From NCBI GenBank assembly GCA_045590535.1, contig JAZNRE010000032.1:1-64000 (forward strand): a stretch of DNA of 64,000 bases, given 5' to 3'. Source of the stretch: UMGS755 sp045590535. GTDB taxonomy: Bacteria; Bacillota; Clostridia; UBA1381; UBA9506. The translations under genes were made by a program, and so were the position numbers. Positions 52,448 through 61,728 of this stretch are shown piece by piece; positions within the stretch are counted from its first letter, which is position 1; each line of letters begins with the position of its first letter. The notes under the pieces were generated by a model. The model worked only from the letters and a program-made list of their open reading frames with translations, did not search any database and was not told where the DNA came from.

Positions 52448-53116
52448 TTATTGATTCTGTTTTTCAATAATGGCAATTAAATCCTTCGGCGTTTCGGCCA
52501 AAAACTGTGCGCCACTTGCAAGGAGCTGCTCTTTTGTGCGAAAACCCCACAAAACGCCAATGGGAACCATGCCGGCGCCGACCCCTGTTTCCATGTCCAC
52601 CTCACTGTCGCCCACAAAGGCAATTTCAGAAGGGACAAGACCCATTTCCTCTGCAACGGAAAGGGGCGCACCCTTATGCGGCTTTCTAGGGATGTTCTCT
52701 CGTTCACCATAAACACAGTTAAAATCGTAAGCTGAAAACCACTTTTCTACCAAAGCCTTGGTGGCACCATCGGGTTTGTTGGAAAGGACACCAATTTTTA
52801 TCTGATGATTTTTTAAAAACGCCAAAACTGCATCAATATCCTCATAGGGCTTTGTTTTAACGCTTGAATTAGCTCTATAATCTTCATAATATGCCACCAG
52901 ACACTTGTCAACCTGCTCATCCTTTTCCCGTTCAGACTCGGGCATGCATGTTTTAACATAATTTCTGGCACCATAGCCAATGGCCTGCTTCTGAAATTCC
53001 AAATCCTCACGGGGCGGATAACCAAAGCTGACCAGCATGCGGTTCATGGCATCGGCTAAATCGTCTATGGTGTTTAAAATTGTACCATCTAAATCAAAGA
53101 TAATCCCTTTAATCAA
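52448..53116 (-). CDS. HAD-family phosphatase, phosphoglycolate-phosphatase-like
   Basis: A 222-aa hydrolase with the HAD motifs: FDLDGTILNT (nucleophile Asp at about residue 8), LSNKPDG (motif II), KPHKGAP (Lys) and FVGDSEVDMETG (motif IV), plus an alpha-helical cap. It resembles the Gph/PGPase subgroup, which often removes 2-phosphoglycolate, but related members act on other sugar phosphates. The start is TTG (53114-53116) after GGAGG. It lies 15 nt behind the DUF624 gene. Confidence 0.88.
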   Translation of the reverse strand: MIKGIIFDLDGTILNTIDDLADAMNRMLVSFGYPPREDLEFQKQAIGYGARNYVKTCMPESEREKDEQVDKCLVAYYEDYRANSSVKTKPYEDIDAVLAFLKNHQIKIGVLSNKPDGATKALVEKWFSAYDFNCVYGERENIPRKPHKGAPLSVAEEMGLVPSEIAFVGDSEVDMETGVGAGMVPIGVLWGFRTKEQLLASGAQFLAETPKDLIAIIEKQNQ

Positions 53117-53131
53117 TGAAAACCCTCCGAC

Positions 53132-53959
53132 CTATTTCACATCTTCAAAAACTGCTTCTTCCTGCTCTTCTTCTTTAGGGATGCGGGACATCATGTATTT
53201 ATCCATAACATGCCAAGTATAATAATTCATGGTGAAGCCCGTCCAACTAATTAAAACAACAGCCATAAGCACGCCCCAAACAAGCGGTGTATACCACAAA
53301 AGCATAATATGAACGGCACCGATAATAAGCAAAAAGAACAAGTTTTGCGGCAGTTTTGCCACCGTAAAAATCCAGGCGTTTTTCAAAATGTCCTTAAGTT
53401 TCATATCGAAGGTAACCGCCATGGGATAAGTATAAAAATTCATAATCGCAAGCAGCACCGCCATAATGCCGAACAACAACAAAACCAAAGGCACCGGCAA
53501 GCCGGATTTTAAATAAAACAGCTCCACCGTCAAGAAAACATAGGTAACAACCGTGCTAATAACACTGAGGCAAAGCCCTTGCTTCCAGTTCTTTTTGGTG
53601 TGTTCAAGAAAATCAGAAAACAAAAAGGCATGCTCTTGTCTTGCCCAATTTCGCAATACATAGGTAAGCCCGGCAATAAAGGGGCCCATAAACAGAAAAG
53701 GGACAAAGGGCAAAACGGGCAATAACACAAACTGATTTTGAAAAAGACTGCTGATAACCTCTTTAAGGTTAAACAAGTATGGCAAAATCAAAAGGGCTGC
53801 CGCAACAACAAAAATGATGTTACACACAATGAACAAAAGGTTCAGTTTAACCAAATCCCATAAATGTCTGCCTATAATATCAAAATAGCTTCTTTGTGCC
53901 GCTTCTTCTTTGCTAATGCCTTTACCCGGTCTGTCAAAGTTGCCTCCAAATATACCCAT
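53132..53959 (-). CDS. DUF624 (YesL-like) membrane protein
   Basis: A 275-aa membrane protein of the DUF624 family. Five or six hydrophobic segments are visible (for example LLFIVCNIIFVVAAALLIL and LVLLLFGIMAVLLAIMNFY), with a charged C-terminus ending EEEQEEAVFEDVK. The family often neighbours carbohydrate ABC transporters in Firmicutes, but none is here. Function unknown. AGGAGG precedes the ATG. Confidence 0.82.
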   Translation of the reverse strand: MGIFGGNFDRPGKGISKEEAAQRSYFDIIGRHLWDLVKLNLLFIVCNIIFVVAAALLILPYLFNLKEVISSLFQNQFVLLPVLPFVPFLFMGPFIAGLTYVLRNWARQEHAFLFSDFLEHTKKNWKQGLCLSVISTVVTYVFLTVELFYLKSGLPVPLVLLLFGIMAVLLAIMNFYTYPMAVTFDMKLKDILKNAWIFTVAKLPQNLFFLLIIGAVHIMLLWYTPLVWGVLMAVVLISWTGFTMNYYTWHVMDKYMMSRIPKEEEQEEAVFEDVK

Positions 53960-53979
53960 AATGTTTCCTCCTTACTGGG

Positions 53980-55206
53980 TTAATCTCTCTTTTTTCGAAA
54001 TAGTGACATAGGCGGCAGGGCCTGCCCAATGTTAAGCCGTAGCTTTTGACGCGCATGGGGTGCTGCCTCTACTTCGTTACCAAACTCATCCCGCAGATTG
54101 TCTGCCAAAACGGAAAAACTTGGCACAAACGGAACAACGGCTTCAATTTCATCGCCTTTAAAAAACCGATTGCGCTGTTCAAGCAGCAAATCACCTGTAG
54201 ACTCATCATAGCCCACGACTACGGCAACCACATCATAATTTCGCACATAGGCACTGGTTTCATAATTCTGCGCCGTATCATCGGGCTTGCCTGTGTAAAA
54301 GCCGGTGGTGTAATGCCGGTTGCTGACCTTTGAAAGTTCCTCAAGCCATTTGGGATCCGTCTGATAGGTTTCGGGATTTTCAAAATAGCGGTCAATGGCC
54401 TCTCGATAGGTCTTAACCACCGTTGCCACATAATATTCTGTCTTTACACGGCCTTCAAGCTTTAAGCTGTCAATGCCGCAGGCAACAAGCTGTGGAATAT
54501 ATTCAATCATGCAAAGGTCCTTTGAGTTAAAAATAAAGGTGCCACGCTCGTTTTCATAAACGGGATAATATTCTCCCGGTCTTTGCTCTTCCATCAGACT
54601 GTAATTCCAACGGCAAGGATGGGCACAACTGCCCTGATTGGAATCCCGGCCGGTCATGTAGCCCGAGAGAAGACAGCGTCCGGAATACGAAATACACATG
54701 GCGCCATGGACAAATGCCTCAAGCTCTAAGGTTTCCGGTGTTTTTTCACGGATTTCACGAATCTCATCAAAAGAAAGCTCACGGGCACACACCACACGGC
54801 TGGCGCCCAACCGATGCCACGCAGCAAAGGTTTCGGCATTGGTGTTATTGGCCTGGGTGCTAATGTGCAGAGGAACATTGGGCGCTATGGACTTGGCCAT
54901 AGAGAAAACGCCTAAATCCGATATAATCAATCCGTCAGGAGAAAGGCTTGATAACTCCTTTAAATAGTTTGCCAGGGCGTCTAAATCCTGATTATGAGGA
55001 ATGATGTTCACCGTGATATATAGTTTTTTATTTTTGGCCAGGGTTAATTCTCTGGCACGCTTTAAATCATCTGAAGAAAAGTTTTTAGCAGCACTGCGCA
55101 TGGAAAAAGCCTCACCGCCTGCATACACAGCATCTGCCCCAAAGGCAATGGCTGTTTGCAGGCGCTCAAAGGTTCCTGCCGGTGCTAATAATTCCGGTTT
55201 TCGCAT
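53980..55206 (-). CDS. Peptidase U32 family protein (tRNA hydroxylation/TrhP-like)
   Basis: A 408-aa U32 family protein. It begins KPELLAPAGTFERLQTAIAFGADAVYAGG. The U32 signature and cysteine cluster is EAFVHGAMCISYSGRCLLS followed by NQGSCAHPCRW, with a later Cys in KDLCMIEY. Members such as TrhP/RlhA hydroxylate RNA (5-hydroxyuridine in tRNA or 23S rRNA) rather than act as peptidases. The second U32 domain ends at about residue 390. It is coupled to dxs (4-nt gap). Confidence 0.9.
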   Translation of the reverse strand: MRKPELLAPAGTFERLQTAIAFGADAVYAGGEAFSMRSAAKNFSSDDLKRARELTLAKNKKLYITVNIIPHNQDLDALANYLKELSSLSPDGLIISDLGVFSMAKSIAPNVPLHISTQANNTNAETFAAWHRLGASRVVCARELSFDEIREIREKTPETLELEAFVHGAMCISYSGRCLLSGYMTGRDSNQGSCAHPCRWNYSLMEEQRPGEYYPVYENERGTFIFNSKDLCMIEYIPQLVACGIDSLKLEGRVKTEYYVATVVKTYREAIDRYFENPETYQTDPKWLEELSKVSNRHYTTGFYTGKPDDTAQNYETSAYVRNYDVVAVVVGYDESTGDLLLEQRNRFFKGDEIEAVVPFVPSFSVLADNLRDEFGNEVEAAPHARQKLRLNIGQALPPMSLFRKKRD

Positions 55207-55210
55207 AGCT

Positions 55211-57067
55211 TTACTCCTGCTTTAGTTGTTGTATAACTTCTCGGGCAATGGTCTTTGCATCCAAACCACAAGCCCGATATAATTCCTCTGTTTTGCCCTG
55301 GGGAACACATCCGTTTTCGTGAGCCTTAATCAAAACGGGAACTTTCTTGCCCACCATAGCTGCAATTTTTTCACCAATGCCGCCGCTTTTGACCCCGTCT
55401 TCAAGGGTAACAAGCATGGAATAGGTTTCCGCCCAGATGGCAAGGGTTTCCTTCGGCAAGGGCCAAAGGGTTTTAAGATTCATAACGGCTGTTGAAACGC
55501 CCGCCTCTTGTAAAAGCTTTTGTGCTTCTATTGCCTCCGGTAACATGTGTCCTGCCGATAAGAGACAAACCGTTTCACCCTCAATCACCACATCCGGCTG
55601 TCCCAAAACAAAAGCACGCTTGCTGCAAGGCACTTCTTTTGCGCTGCCCCGAGGATAGCGAATGGCGATGGGACCCTGGTGCTCGGTAACCGCATAGGTC
55701 AGCATAGCCGAAAGCTCTTCATAATCCGCCGGTGCTAATATGGTCATGTTCGGCATGTGGGATAAAAACGCCAAGTCATAAATGCCCTGATGGGTTTCAC
55801 CGTCCTCCCCTACCAGACCAGCTCTGTCAATACAAAAAACAACATTTAAGTTTTGCAAGCAAACATCATGCAAAATCTGGTCATAGGCCCGTTGTAAAAA
55901 CGAAGAATAAACTGCAACCACAGGCCGTAATCCTCTGGCGGCAAGACCTGCTGCAAAGGTGACAGCATGCTGTTCGGCAATGCCTACATCATAGCAGCGT
56001 TCAGGATATTGGCGACTAAAGGCGTCAAGCCCTGTTCCGCCCTGCATGGCTGCCGTTACAGCACACAGGTCCGGATGCTCTTCGGCCAATTTTACCATTC
56101 GCTGACCGAAAGCAGAAGAAAAAGAGGCTCCTCCGCCATTTCTTTCCCCTGTTTCAACAGAGAAACTGCCAACGCCATGAAAGGCTGCCGGCTTATCCTC
56201 TGCAAATTTATATCCTTTTCCCTTTTTTGTTTTAACATGCAAAAGAACAGGACCGTTAATTTTTTTCGCCTGTTCAAGCACATGGCACAAAAAGGGCATA
56301 TCATGACCGTCAATGGGACCAAAGTATGTAAAGCCAAAATCCTCAAAGACTGTTGAAGTCATAAACAAATACTTTAAAGCATCTTTAATGCGCTTGGTTG
56401 TCATCAAAAGCCAGGGGCCAATTTTGGGGATTTTGCCAAACATGCGCTCCACTCTTGATTTAAAGCGAAAATAACCCGGTTTTGTTCGCATGCGGGTTAA
56501 ATAATTTGACAAGCTGCCCACATTGGGAGCAATGGACATTTCATTATCATTTAAAATTACAATAAAATTCTTCTTGCAGGTGCTAACATTGTTCATTGCT
56601 TCAAAAGCCATACCGCCCGTCAGCGCACCATCACCGATAACAGCAACTGTGCGAGCCGCTTTTCCCTGCAGGGCAGCCCCATAAGTCATGCCGAGAGCGG
56701 CCGAGATGGAGGTAGATGAATGGCCCGTGTTAAACACATCATATTCACTCTCGCTCATTTTGGGAAATCCACTCATGCCACCAAACTGTCGCAGGGTGGA
56801 AAACTGCTCCATACGCCCGGTTAAAAGCTTATGTATGTAGGACTGATGCCCTACATCCCAAATAATGCTGTCATTGGGCAAATCAAGGCTTTTAAAAAGA
56901 GAAAGAGTCAACTCAACAACACCCAGATTCGAGGCCAGATGTCCGCCTGTTTTGGAAACGGATTGAATTAAAAATTCACGAATTTCCTCTGCCAGACTAT
57001 CAAGCTCTGCAAAACTGAGTTTTTGTATATCCTGCGGTGTGTGAATTGTTTCTAAAAGTCGATACAT
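55211..57067 (-). CDS. dxs: 1-deoxy-D-xylulose-5-phosphate synthase
   Basis: Condenses pyruvate and glyceraldehyde-3-phosphate with thiamine diphosphate, the first step of the MEP isoprenoid pathway. Motifs are DVGHQSYIHKLLTGR, the ThDP/Mg site GDGALTGGMAFEAMNN, DRAGLVGEDGETHQG and AEQHAVTFAAGLA. The ATG at 57067 gives 618 aa and a family-like start; the frame opens at GTG 57076. The 200-nt upstream gap shows no promoter I can defend. Confidence 0.97.
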   Translation of the reverse strand: MYRLLETIHTPQDIQKLSFAELDSLAEEIREFLIQSVSKTGGHLASNLGVVELTLSLFKSLDLPNDSIIWDVGHQSYIHKLLTGRMEQFSTLRQFGGMSGFPKMSESEYDVFNTGHSSTSISAALGMTYGAALQGKAARTVAVIGDGALTGGMAFEAMNNVSTCKKNFIVILNDNEMSIAPNVGSLSNYLTRMRTKPGYFRFKSRVERMFGKIPKIGPWLLMTTKRIKDALKYLFMTSTVFEDFGFTYFGPIDGHDMPFLCHVLEQAKKINGPVLLHVKTKKGKGYKFAEDKPAAFHGVGSFSVETGERNGGGASFSSAFGQRMVKLAEEHPDLCAVTAAMQGGTGLDAFSRQYPERCYDVGIAEQHAVTFAAGLAARGLRPVVAVYSSFLQRAYDQILHDVCLQNLNVVFCIDRAGLVGEDGETHQGIYDLAFLSHMPNMTILAPADYEELSAMLTYAVTEHQGPIAIRYPRGSAKEVPCSKRAFVLGQPDVVIEGETVCLLSAGHMLPEAIEAQKLLQEAGVSTAVMNLKTLWPLPKETLAIWAETYSMLVTLEDGVKSGGIGEKIAAMVGKKVPVLIKAHENGCVPQGKTEELYRACGLDAKTIAREVIQQLKQE

Positions 57068-57287
57068 ATGTCTCACTCTTTAAAGACAAAAGACAAAGCA
57101 AATCGGCACAGGCAAAAGCCACATTCCTTTCTTCTTTTGTGCGGTTTTCACTCTGTCACAGGGCAAGGGCAAAAACACTTTGCCGCCCAATTTTGTCTGT
57201 TTTTTTATTGTTTCATCTGCAAACAGCGTATACCCATTTAACTATATCATATTTTCCTCTTTTGGTAAAGAGGAAAAAGCCATTTTT

Positions 57288-57656
57288 CTAATCTTTTTTT
57301 GATTTTTTTTCCTTTTTGAATATCTCGTAGCACCCCATGGCCAACAAAAAAACACCAAACAGACGCCTGAGGAGTTTTGCCTTTAAAATACCGGCTAGCA
57401 ACGCACCTAAAACAGCGCCCAAAAGTCCAAATAAAATAATGGGAATTGATAGCTTGAAATTAACCGATTTGTTTTTAAAATGCACCCACAGAGAAACCGC
57501 CGCCGTAGGCAAAAAATATAAAAGATTAACCCCTTGCGCCTGGTGCTGACCAATCTGCAAAAACATGGTGAGGGCCGGAATTAAAATGGTGCCACCACCA
57601 ATGCCCATGCCGCTGATAACACCCGACAAAAGCCCGGCTATGATTGCCCCAATCAT
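57288..57656 (-). CDS. TauE/SafE (TSUP) family transporter, half-size, downstream member
   Basis: A 122-aa membrane protein with four hydrophobic segments and the TSUP motif GLLSGVISGMGIGGGTILIP at the N-terminus. The usual TSUP protein has about 250 aa made of two such halves. Here the second half is a separate gene overlapping the first by 4 nt, so the two likely form a heterodimer. The family exports small organosulfur or carboxylate anions. Substrate unknown. Confidence 0.85.
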   Translation of the reverse strand: MIGAIIAGLLSGVISGMGIGGGTILIPALTMFLQIGQHQAQGVNLLYFLPTAAVSLWVHFKNKSVNFKLSIPIILFGLLGAVLGALLAGILKAKLLRRLFGVFLLAMGCYEIFKKEKKSKKD

Positions 57657-58027
57657 CCGCTCACCACCATTCTGACGGCCGCAAGTATCATGCAGGCTCC
57701 AAAAATCTTACGAATCACACCACCGGACAGCCTTTTGAGTAACTTTGCCCCCACCAGACCGCCCACCACACCACCCGCTGACACCTTAAGTGCCAGCCAG
57801 TAATCCAAATGGTCGCGCATGCCGTAAAAAATCAGACTCACCAATGTAAAGCACAGAATAATTAAAATGGCTGTGGCATGTGCCTTGTGCTCATCCTGGT
57901 CTAAAAATTCTTCTAAAAAAGGGACTATAACAGTACCGCCGCCGGAGCCAAACAGTCCATTTAAAAATCCGGCTGTCAGGCCACCGACGGCGGCAATCCA
58001 CAAAGTTCTTTTTTTCTTTTGTTTCAT
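57653..58027 (-). CDS. TauE/SafE (TSUP) family transporter, half-size, upstream member
   Basis: A 124-aa membrane protein with the motif GGLTAGFLNGLFGSGGGTVIVP near the N-terminus, plus further membrane segments including ATAILIILCFTLVSLIFYGM. The ATG at 58027 has GGAG 7 nt upstream; the frame opens at TTG 58060. It overlaps the downstream half by an ATGA junction. Both halves carry an inverted-topology-type repeat motif, so this is a genuine split pair and not a frameshifted single gene: the two frames have proper starts. Confidence 0.85.
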   Translation of the reverse strand: MKQKKKRTLWIAAVGGLTAGFLNGLFGSGGGTVIVPFLEEFLDQDEHKAHATAILIILCFTLVSLIFYGMRDHLDYWLALKVSAGGVVGGLVGAKLLKRLSGGVIRKIFGACMILAAVRMVVSG

Positions 58028-58125
58028 GTCACCACTCCGTTTCTTTAGCGGGTCTTTCAAAATTCTTTTAAAACACCCGATACACTCACGGATTTAGTAT
58101 TTTCAAAAGGTGACAGTTTTAAACA

Positions 58126-61100
58126 TTATGCTTCTATTTCTTCTAAATTTAACTCTAAAAGTTTTGAAACGCCTTTTTCCTGCATGGTAACACCATAAAT
58201 CACATCAGCACTTTCCATGGTGCCACGGCGGTGTGTAACCAAAATAAATTGGGTGTGACGGCTGAACCGTTTGATAAAATCAGCATAGCGGTAAACATTG
58301 TTTTCATCAAGCGCCGCCTCAATTTCATCCAAAAAGCAAAAAGGCGTGGGTTTAATGCGCAAAATGGCAAAGAGCAGCGCAATGGCCGAAAGGGCTCTTT
58401 CACCACCGGATAAAAGGGAAAGACTTTGCAGTTTTTTGCCCGGGGGCTGCACATGAATATCAATGCCACATTCCAGCACATTTTCCTCGTCAGCTAAGGA
58501 AAGGTCGGCATGACCGCCGCCAAACAGCTCTGAAAAGGTGCTTTTGAAGTGATGATTGATTTTTTCAAACTGCTCTTTAAATTGCTTTTTCATGATGGTT
58601 TGCATTTCATCAATGATTTGCAGCAAATCCCGTTTTGCCTTGTGCAAATCATCTCTTTGCGCCGTCAGGAACTGGTGCCGTTCGCTCACAGCAGAAAGCT
58701 CTTCAATGGCATCAACATTCACATTGCCCAGCTCTCTAATTTTGCTCTTTAAGCTTGCAATTTGTCGCGACAGCACATTGTCAGCACCCAAATCCTGTCG
58801 CAGTTTTTCCGCTTCAGAATAGGTGATTTCATATTCATCCCAAAGCCTTGTTATAGCATTTTCAGATTCATTTTCCAGCTTTTCCTGCTGACCCAGCAAG
58901 CGTTCATGCTCTGTTTTCAGGTTATAAACCGTTTCTCTTGAGTCTTTGGCATCCCCTTGCAGGCTTCTCAACTTTTGTTCAGCCGCCTGGCGCTGACTCG
59001 CCAAATCACCAATCACACGGCGTCTTTCTTCCACTTCTTTTGTATAGGTTTCGTTGCGATTGGTTTTTTCGGATATGGCTTGCTTGTGGCTTTCATTGGC
59101 CGTATTGATTTCGTCGGCCTCTTTGCCTCGCAAGGTGATATGCGCTTCTTTTTGGCGCATCTCTTCTTCTAAAGCCGCCATCTTTTCATGACCGCTTTCT
59201 ATTTCTTTTTGACAAGCGGCTTCTTCAAAACCTTTTTCCAAAATCTTGTCGCTCACTTTTTGTTTTTCGTTGGCAAAGGCTTCAACAGTTTGCTCAAGTT
59301 CGTTTAATGCAGCTCTCTTTTCCTGGATGGTTCTTTCCGCATCAGAAAGCTGCTGTGCTGCCTCGGCCCGCAGGTTCACCAATCCTTCGGTTTCCTGCTC
59401 GGCATTTTGAATGTCTTGTTTAAGAGTAAGCATGGACTCTGTCAAAGCAGACAGAAGCAACTCCTGATGCTCTTTGTCGCGCTCAAGTAGCAGAAGAACC
59501 TCTTTATTTTCCCGATAAACCAGTTCAGTCTTTTCCTGCTCTTCCGCTGCATCCAGCACGCGTTTTTCCAGTCCTTTTTGCTGCTTTGCCAAATCTTCTT
59601 TTTGGCGCTCGGCTTGGCTGATGTCTTTTTTAAGTTCAGCGATTTCCTGCTCTCTGCCAAGAAGCTGACTACCCTTTTGCTGCGAACCACCGGCAATGGA
59701 ACCGCCGGGCGAGAAAAGCTCGCCCTCTAAAGTGACAATACGCAGGGTTTGTTTATACTTCTTTGAAACACTGATGGCCTGGTCAACCGTTTGAAATACC
59801 ACTGTTTTTCCCAGCAGATTTCGCACAATGCCTTCATAAGCCTTGTCATAGGTAATCAATTCGGAAGCTATACCCACAAAGCCGGTTTCTTGCTGCAAGC
59901 GACTATCGTCTAAACAAGTACCTTTCACGGCAGAAATGGGCATAAAGGTGGCACGGCCGGCGCCCGACTGTTTTAAGCATTGAATGGCAGCTTTAGCGTC
60001 TTCTTCCGTTTCAACCACAATGTTTTGCAAAGCGCCACCGATGGCAGCACCAATGGCGGTTGCATAGGTCTTGTCCACCTGCAAAAGCTTTGAAACGGGA
60101 CCATGAATTTTTGTTTTTTTCAGCATGCCGCTTTCATGCTGCTTCATAATTTCTTTAACGCTTTTATAATAGCCTTCAAAGTTTTGCTCCATTTCCTGCA
60201 GCAAATGAAGGCGCGTTTTCTTTTGATTGATTGAAAGCTCCAGCGCAGCTATTTCCTTTTCTTTCTCTTGCAGGCTACCTTCTAAAGCCTGCTCTTCGCT
60301 TTTTTGCTGGGCAAGCTGCTTTTCTAGGCTCTCAATAAATTCTTGTTTGCGGGCAAATTCTGCATCCAGGCTGCCACTTTTATCCTGCTTTTCTGCCAAT
60401 TCCTTTTCTCGTTCTGAAAGTTCTGCCTGCAAATTCCGCCGTCTTGCCTGCAAATTTTGCTCTAACAAGTCCACATTCGACATTTTAATCTTGCTTTCTG
60501 AAACAAGGTCAAAAGCTGCGGTAATCTCTTGTTTTAAGGCCTCAATACTGTCTGATTGACCACCGGCATTTTCATCCATGTTGCCCAGTGCTTCTGCTAA
60601 TTCTGCCTTTTCAGCCTTTAATTGCTCTAATTTTAAATGCAGACCTTTTATGTTCTCCTGCTCATCGGCAATGCTCTTTTGAATCGCCATTTTGCCGTCA
60701 AGCAGATCGGCCGTTTCTTGCTTGACACGCTCTAAAAGACGCAAATTGCCCTCTATGGTGTTTTTGAGCACTTCAATTTCACGCTGACCAATGACAATGT
60801 TTTCCTCGGCTGTGCGCAAGGCTGCATCCTGCTCTTTTGTCTTTTCGTCAAGCTCCTCAAAAAGGCTGTAGCACTGCTCTTGCTCGCTATCAGCCTGCGA
60901 AAGTTCTTTTTCGGCCCTTTCCAGCTGTTCTTTCACCGCAACAAGTTTTTCTGCGAGTTCTGCCCCTTGTGTGCGGCTGCGCTCAACGGTGCGGAGTGCC
61001 AAATTAACATCATAAGTTTTTAATTGGTCACGCAGATTTAAATATTTTTTTGCTTTCTCTGCCTGCTGCTCTAAAGGACCAATCTGCGCCTCCAGTTCCC

Positions 61101-61686
61101 CGATAATGTCGGCAACTCTGTCAAGGTTTTCGTCGGTATGGCGCAGGCGACGCTCTGCCTCTTCCTTGCGATAGCGATATTTGGAAATGCCGGCTGCCTC
61201 TTCAAAAATTTGCCGTCTGTCCTCTGATTTGGTGGATAAAATCTCATCAATCTTACCCTGACCAATCATGGAATAACCGTCACGACCCAAGCCTGTATCC
61301 ATAAACACTTCATGAATGTCTTTTAAGCGACACGGCGTATCGTTGATGAGATACTGACTCTCACCCGATGCATAAACCTTTCGTGTTATGGAAATCTCGT
61401 CAAAATCCAGGCTGAAATGGCGGTCACGATTGTCAAGTCGCAGCGTAACTTCAGCAAAACCAAGGCGTTTTCTGGTTTGTGTGCCGCTGAAAATAACATC
61501 TTCCATCTTGCTGCCGCGCAGGGTTTTGGCACTTTGTTCACCCAGCACCCAGCGCACCGCATCGGAAATGTTACTCTTGCCACTGCCGTTTGGACCCACA
61601 ATGGCGGTTATGCCGTTGCTGAAGGTTAATTCAATTGTATCTGCAAAGGATTTAAAACCTTGCATTTTTAAACCTTTTAAATGCAT
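58126..61686 (-). CDS. smc: Chromosome segregation protein SMC
   Basis: The condensin ATPase for chromosome organisation. The N-terminal ATPase half has Walker A GPNGSGKSNISDAVRWVLG (about residues 32-50). Two long coiled coils flank a hinge (about residues 510-670, with GGALQNIVVETEEDA and GGSIAGG). The C-terminal half carries the signature LLSGGERALSAIAL and Walker B FCFLDEIEAALDENN. At 61686 the start MHLKGLKMQGFKSFAD matches the family; the ATG at 61698 is too close to GAAAGG. 1186 aa is typical. It lies downstream of rnc in the usual clostridial order. Confidence 0.97.
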   Translation of the reverse strand: MHLKGLKMQGFKSFADTIELTFSNGITAIVGPNGSGKSNISDAVRWVLGEQSAKTLRGSKMEDVIFSGTQTRKRLGFAEVTLRLDNRDRHFSLDFDEISITRKVYASGESQYLINDTPCRLKDIHEVFMDTGLGRDGYSMIGQGKIDEILSTKSEDRRQIFEEAAGISKYRYRKEEAERRLRHTDENLDRVADIIGELEAQIGPLEQQAEKAKKYLNLRDQLKTYDVNLALRTVERSRTQGAELAEKLVAVKEQLERAEKELSQADSEQEQCYSLFEELDEKTKEQDAALRTAEENIVIGQREIEVLKNTIEGNLRLLERVKQETADLLDGKMAIQKSIADEQENIKGLHLKLEQLKAEKAELAEALGNMDENAGGQSDSIEALKQEITAAFDLVSESKIKMSNVDLLEQNLQARRRNLQAELSEREKELAEKQDKSGSLDAEFARKQEFIESLEKQLAQQKSEEQALEGSLQEKEKEIAALELSINQKKTRLHLLQEMEQNFEGYYKSVKEIMKQHESGMLKKTKIHGPVSKLLQVDKTYATAIGAAIGGALQNIVVETEEDAKAAIQCLKQSGAGRATFMPISAVKGTCLDDSRLQQETGFVGIASELITYDKAYEGIVRNLLGKTVVFQTVDQAISVSKKYKQTLRIVTLEGELFSPGGSIAGGSQQKGSQLLGREQEIAELKKDISQAERQKEDLAKQQKGLEKRVLDAAEEQEKTELVYRENKEVLLLLERDKEHQELLLSALTESMLTLKQDIQNAEQETEGLVNLRAEAAQQLSDAERTIQEKRAALNELEQTVEAFANEKQKVSDKILEKGFEEAACQKEIESGHEKMAALEEEMRQKEAHITLRGKEADEINTANESHKQAISEKTNRNETYTKEVEERRRVIGDLASQRQAAEQKLRSLQGDAKDSRETVYNLKTEHERLLGQQEKLENESENAITRLWDEYEITYSEAEKLRQDLGADNVLSRQIASLKSKIRELGNVNVDAIEELSAVSERHQFLTAQRDDLHKAKRDLLQIIDEMQTIMKKQFKEQFEKINHHFKSTFSELFGGGHADLSLADEENVLECGIDIHVQPPGKKLQSLSLLSGGERALSAIALLFAILRIKPTPFCFLDEIEAALDENNVYRYADFIKRFSRHTQFILVTHRRGTMESADVIYGVTMQEKGVSKLLELNLEEIEA

Positions 61687-61728
61687 AAACGATTCCATGC
61701 CTTTCTGATAAACCCGTTCTCTGATTTA

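Noticed and set aside
57653..58027. Frameshifted single TSUP gene
   Set aside because: Both halves have plausible starts, complete four-helix units and a standard ATGA overlap.
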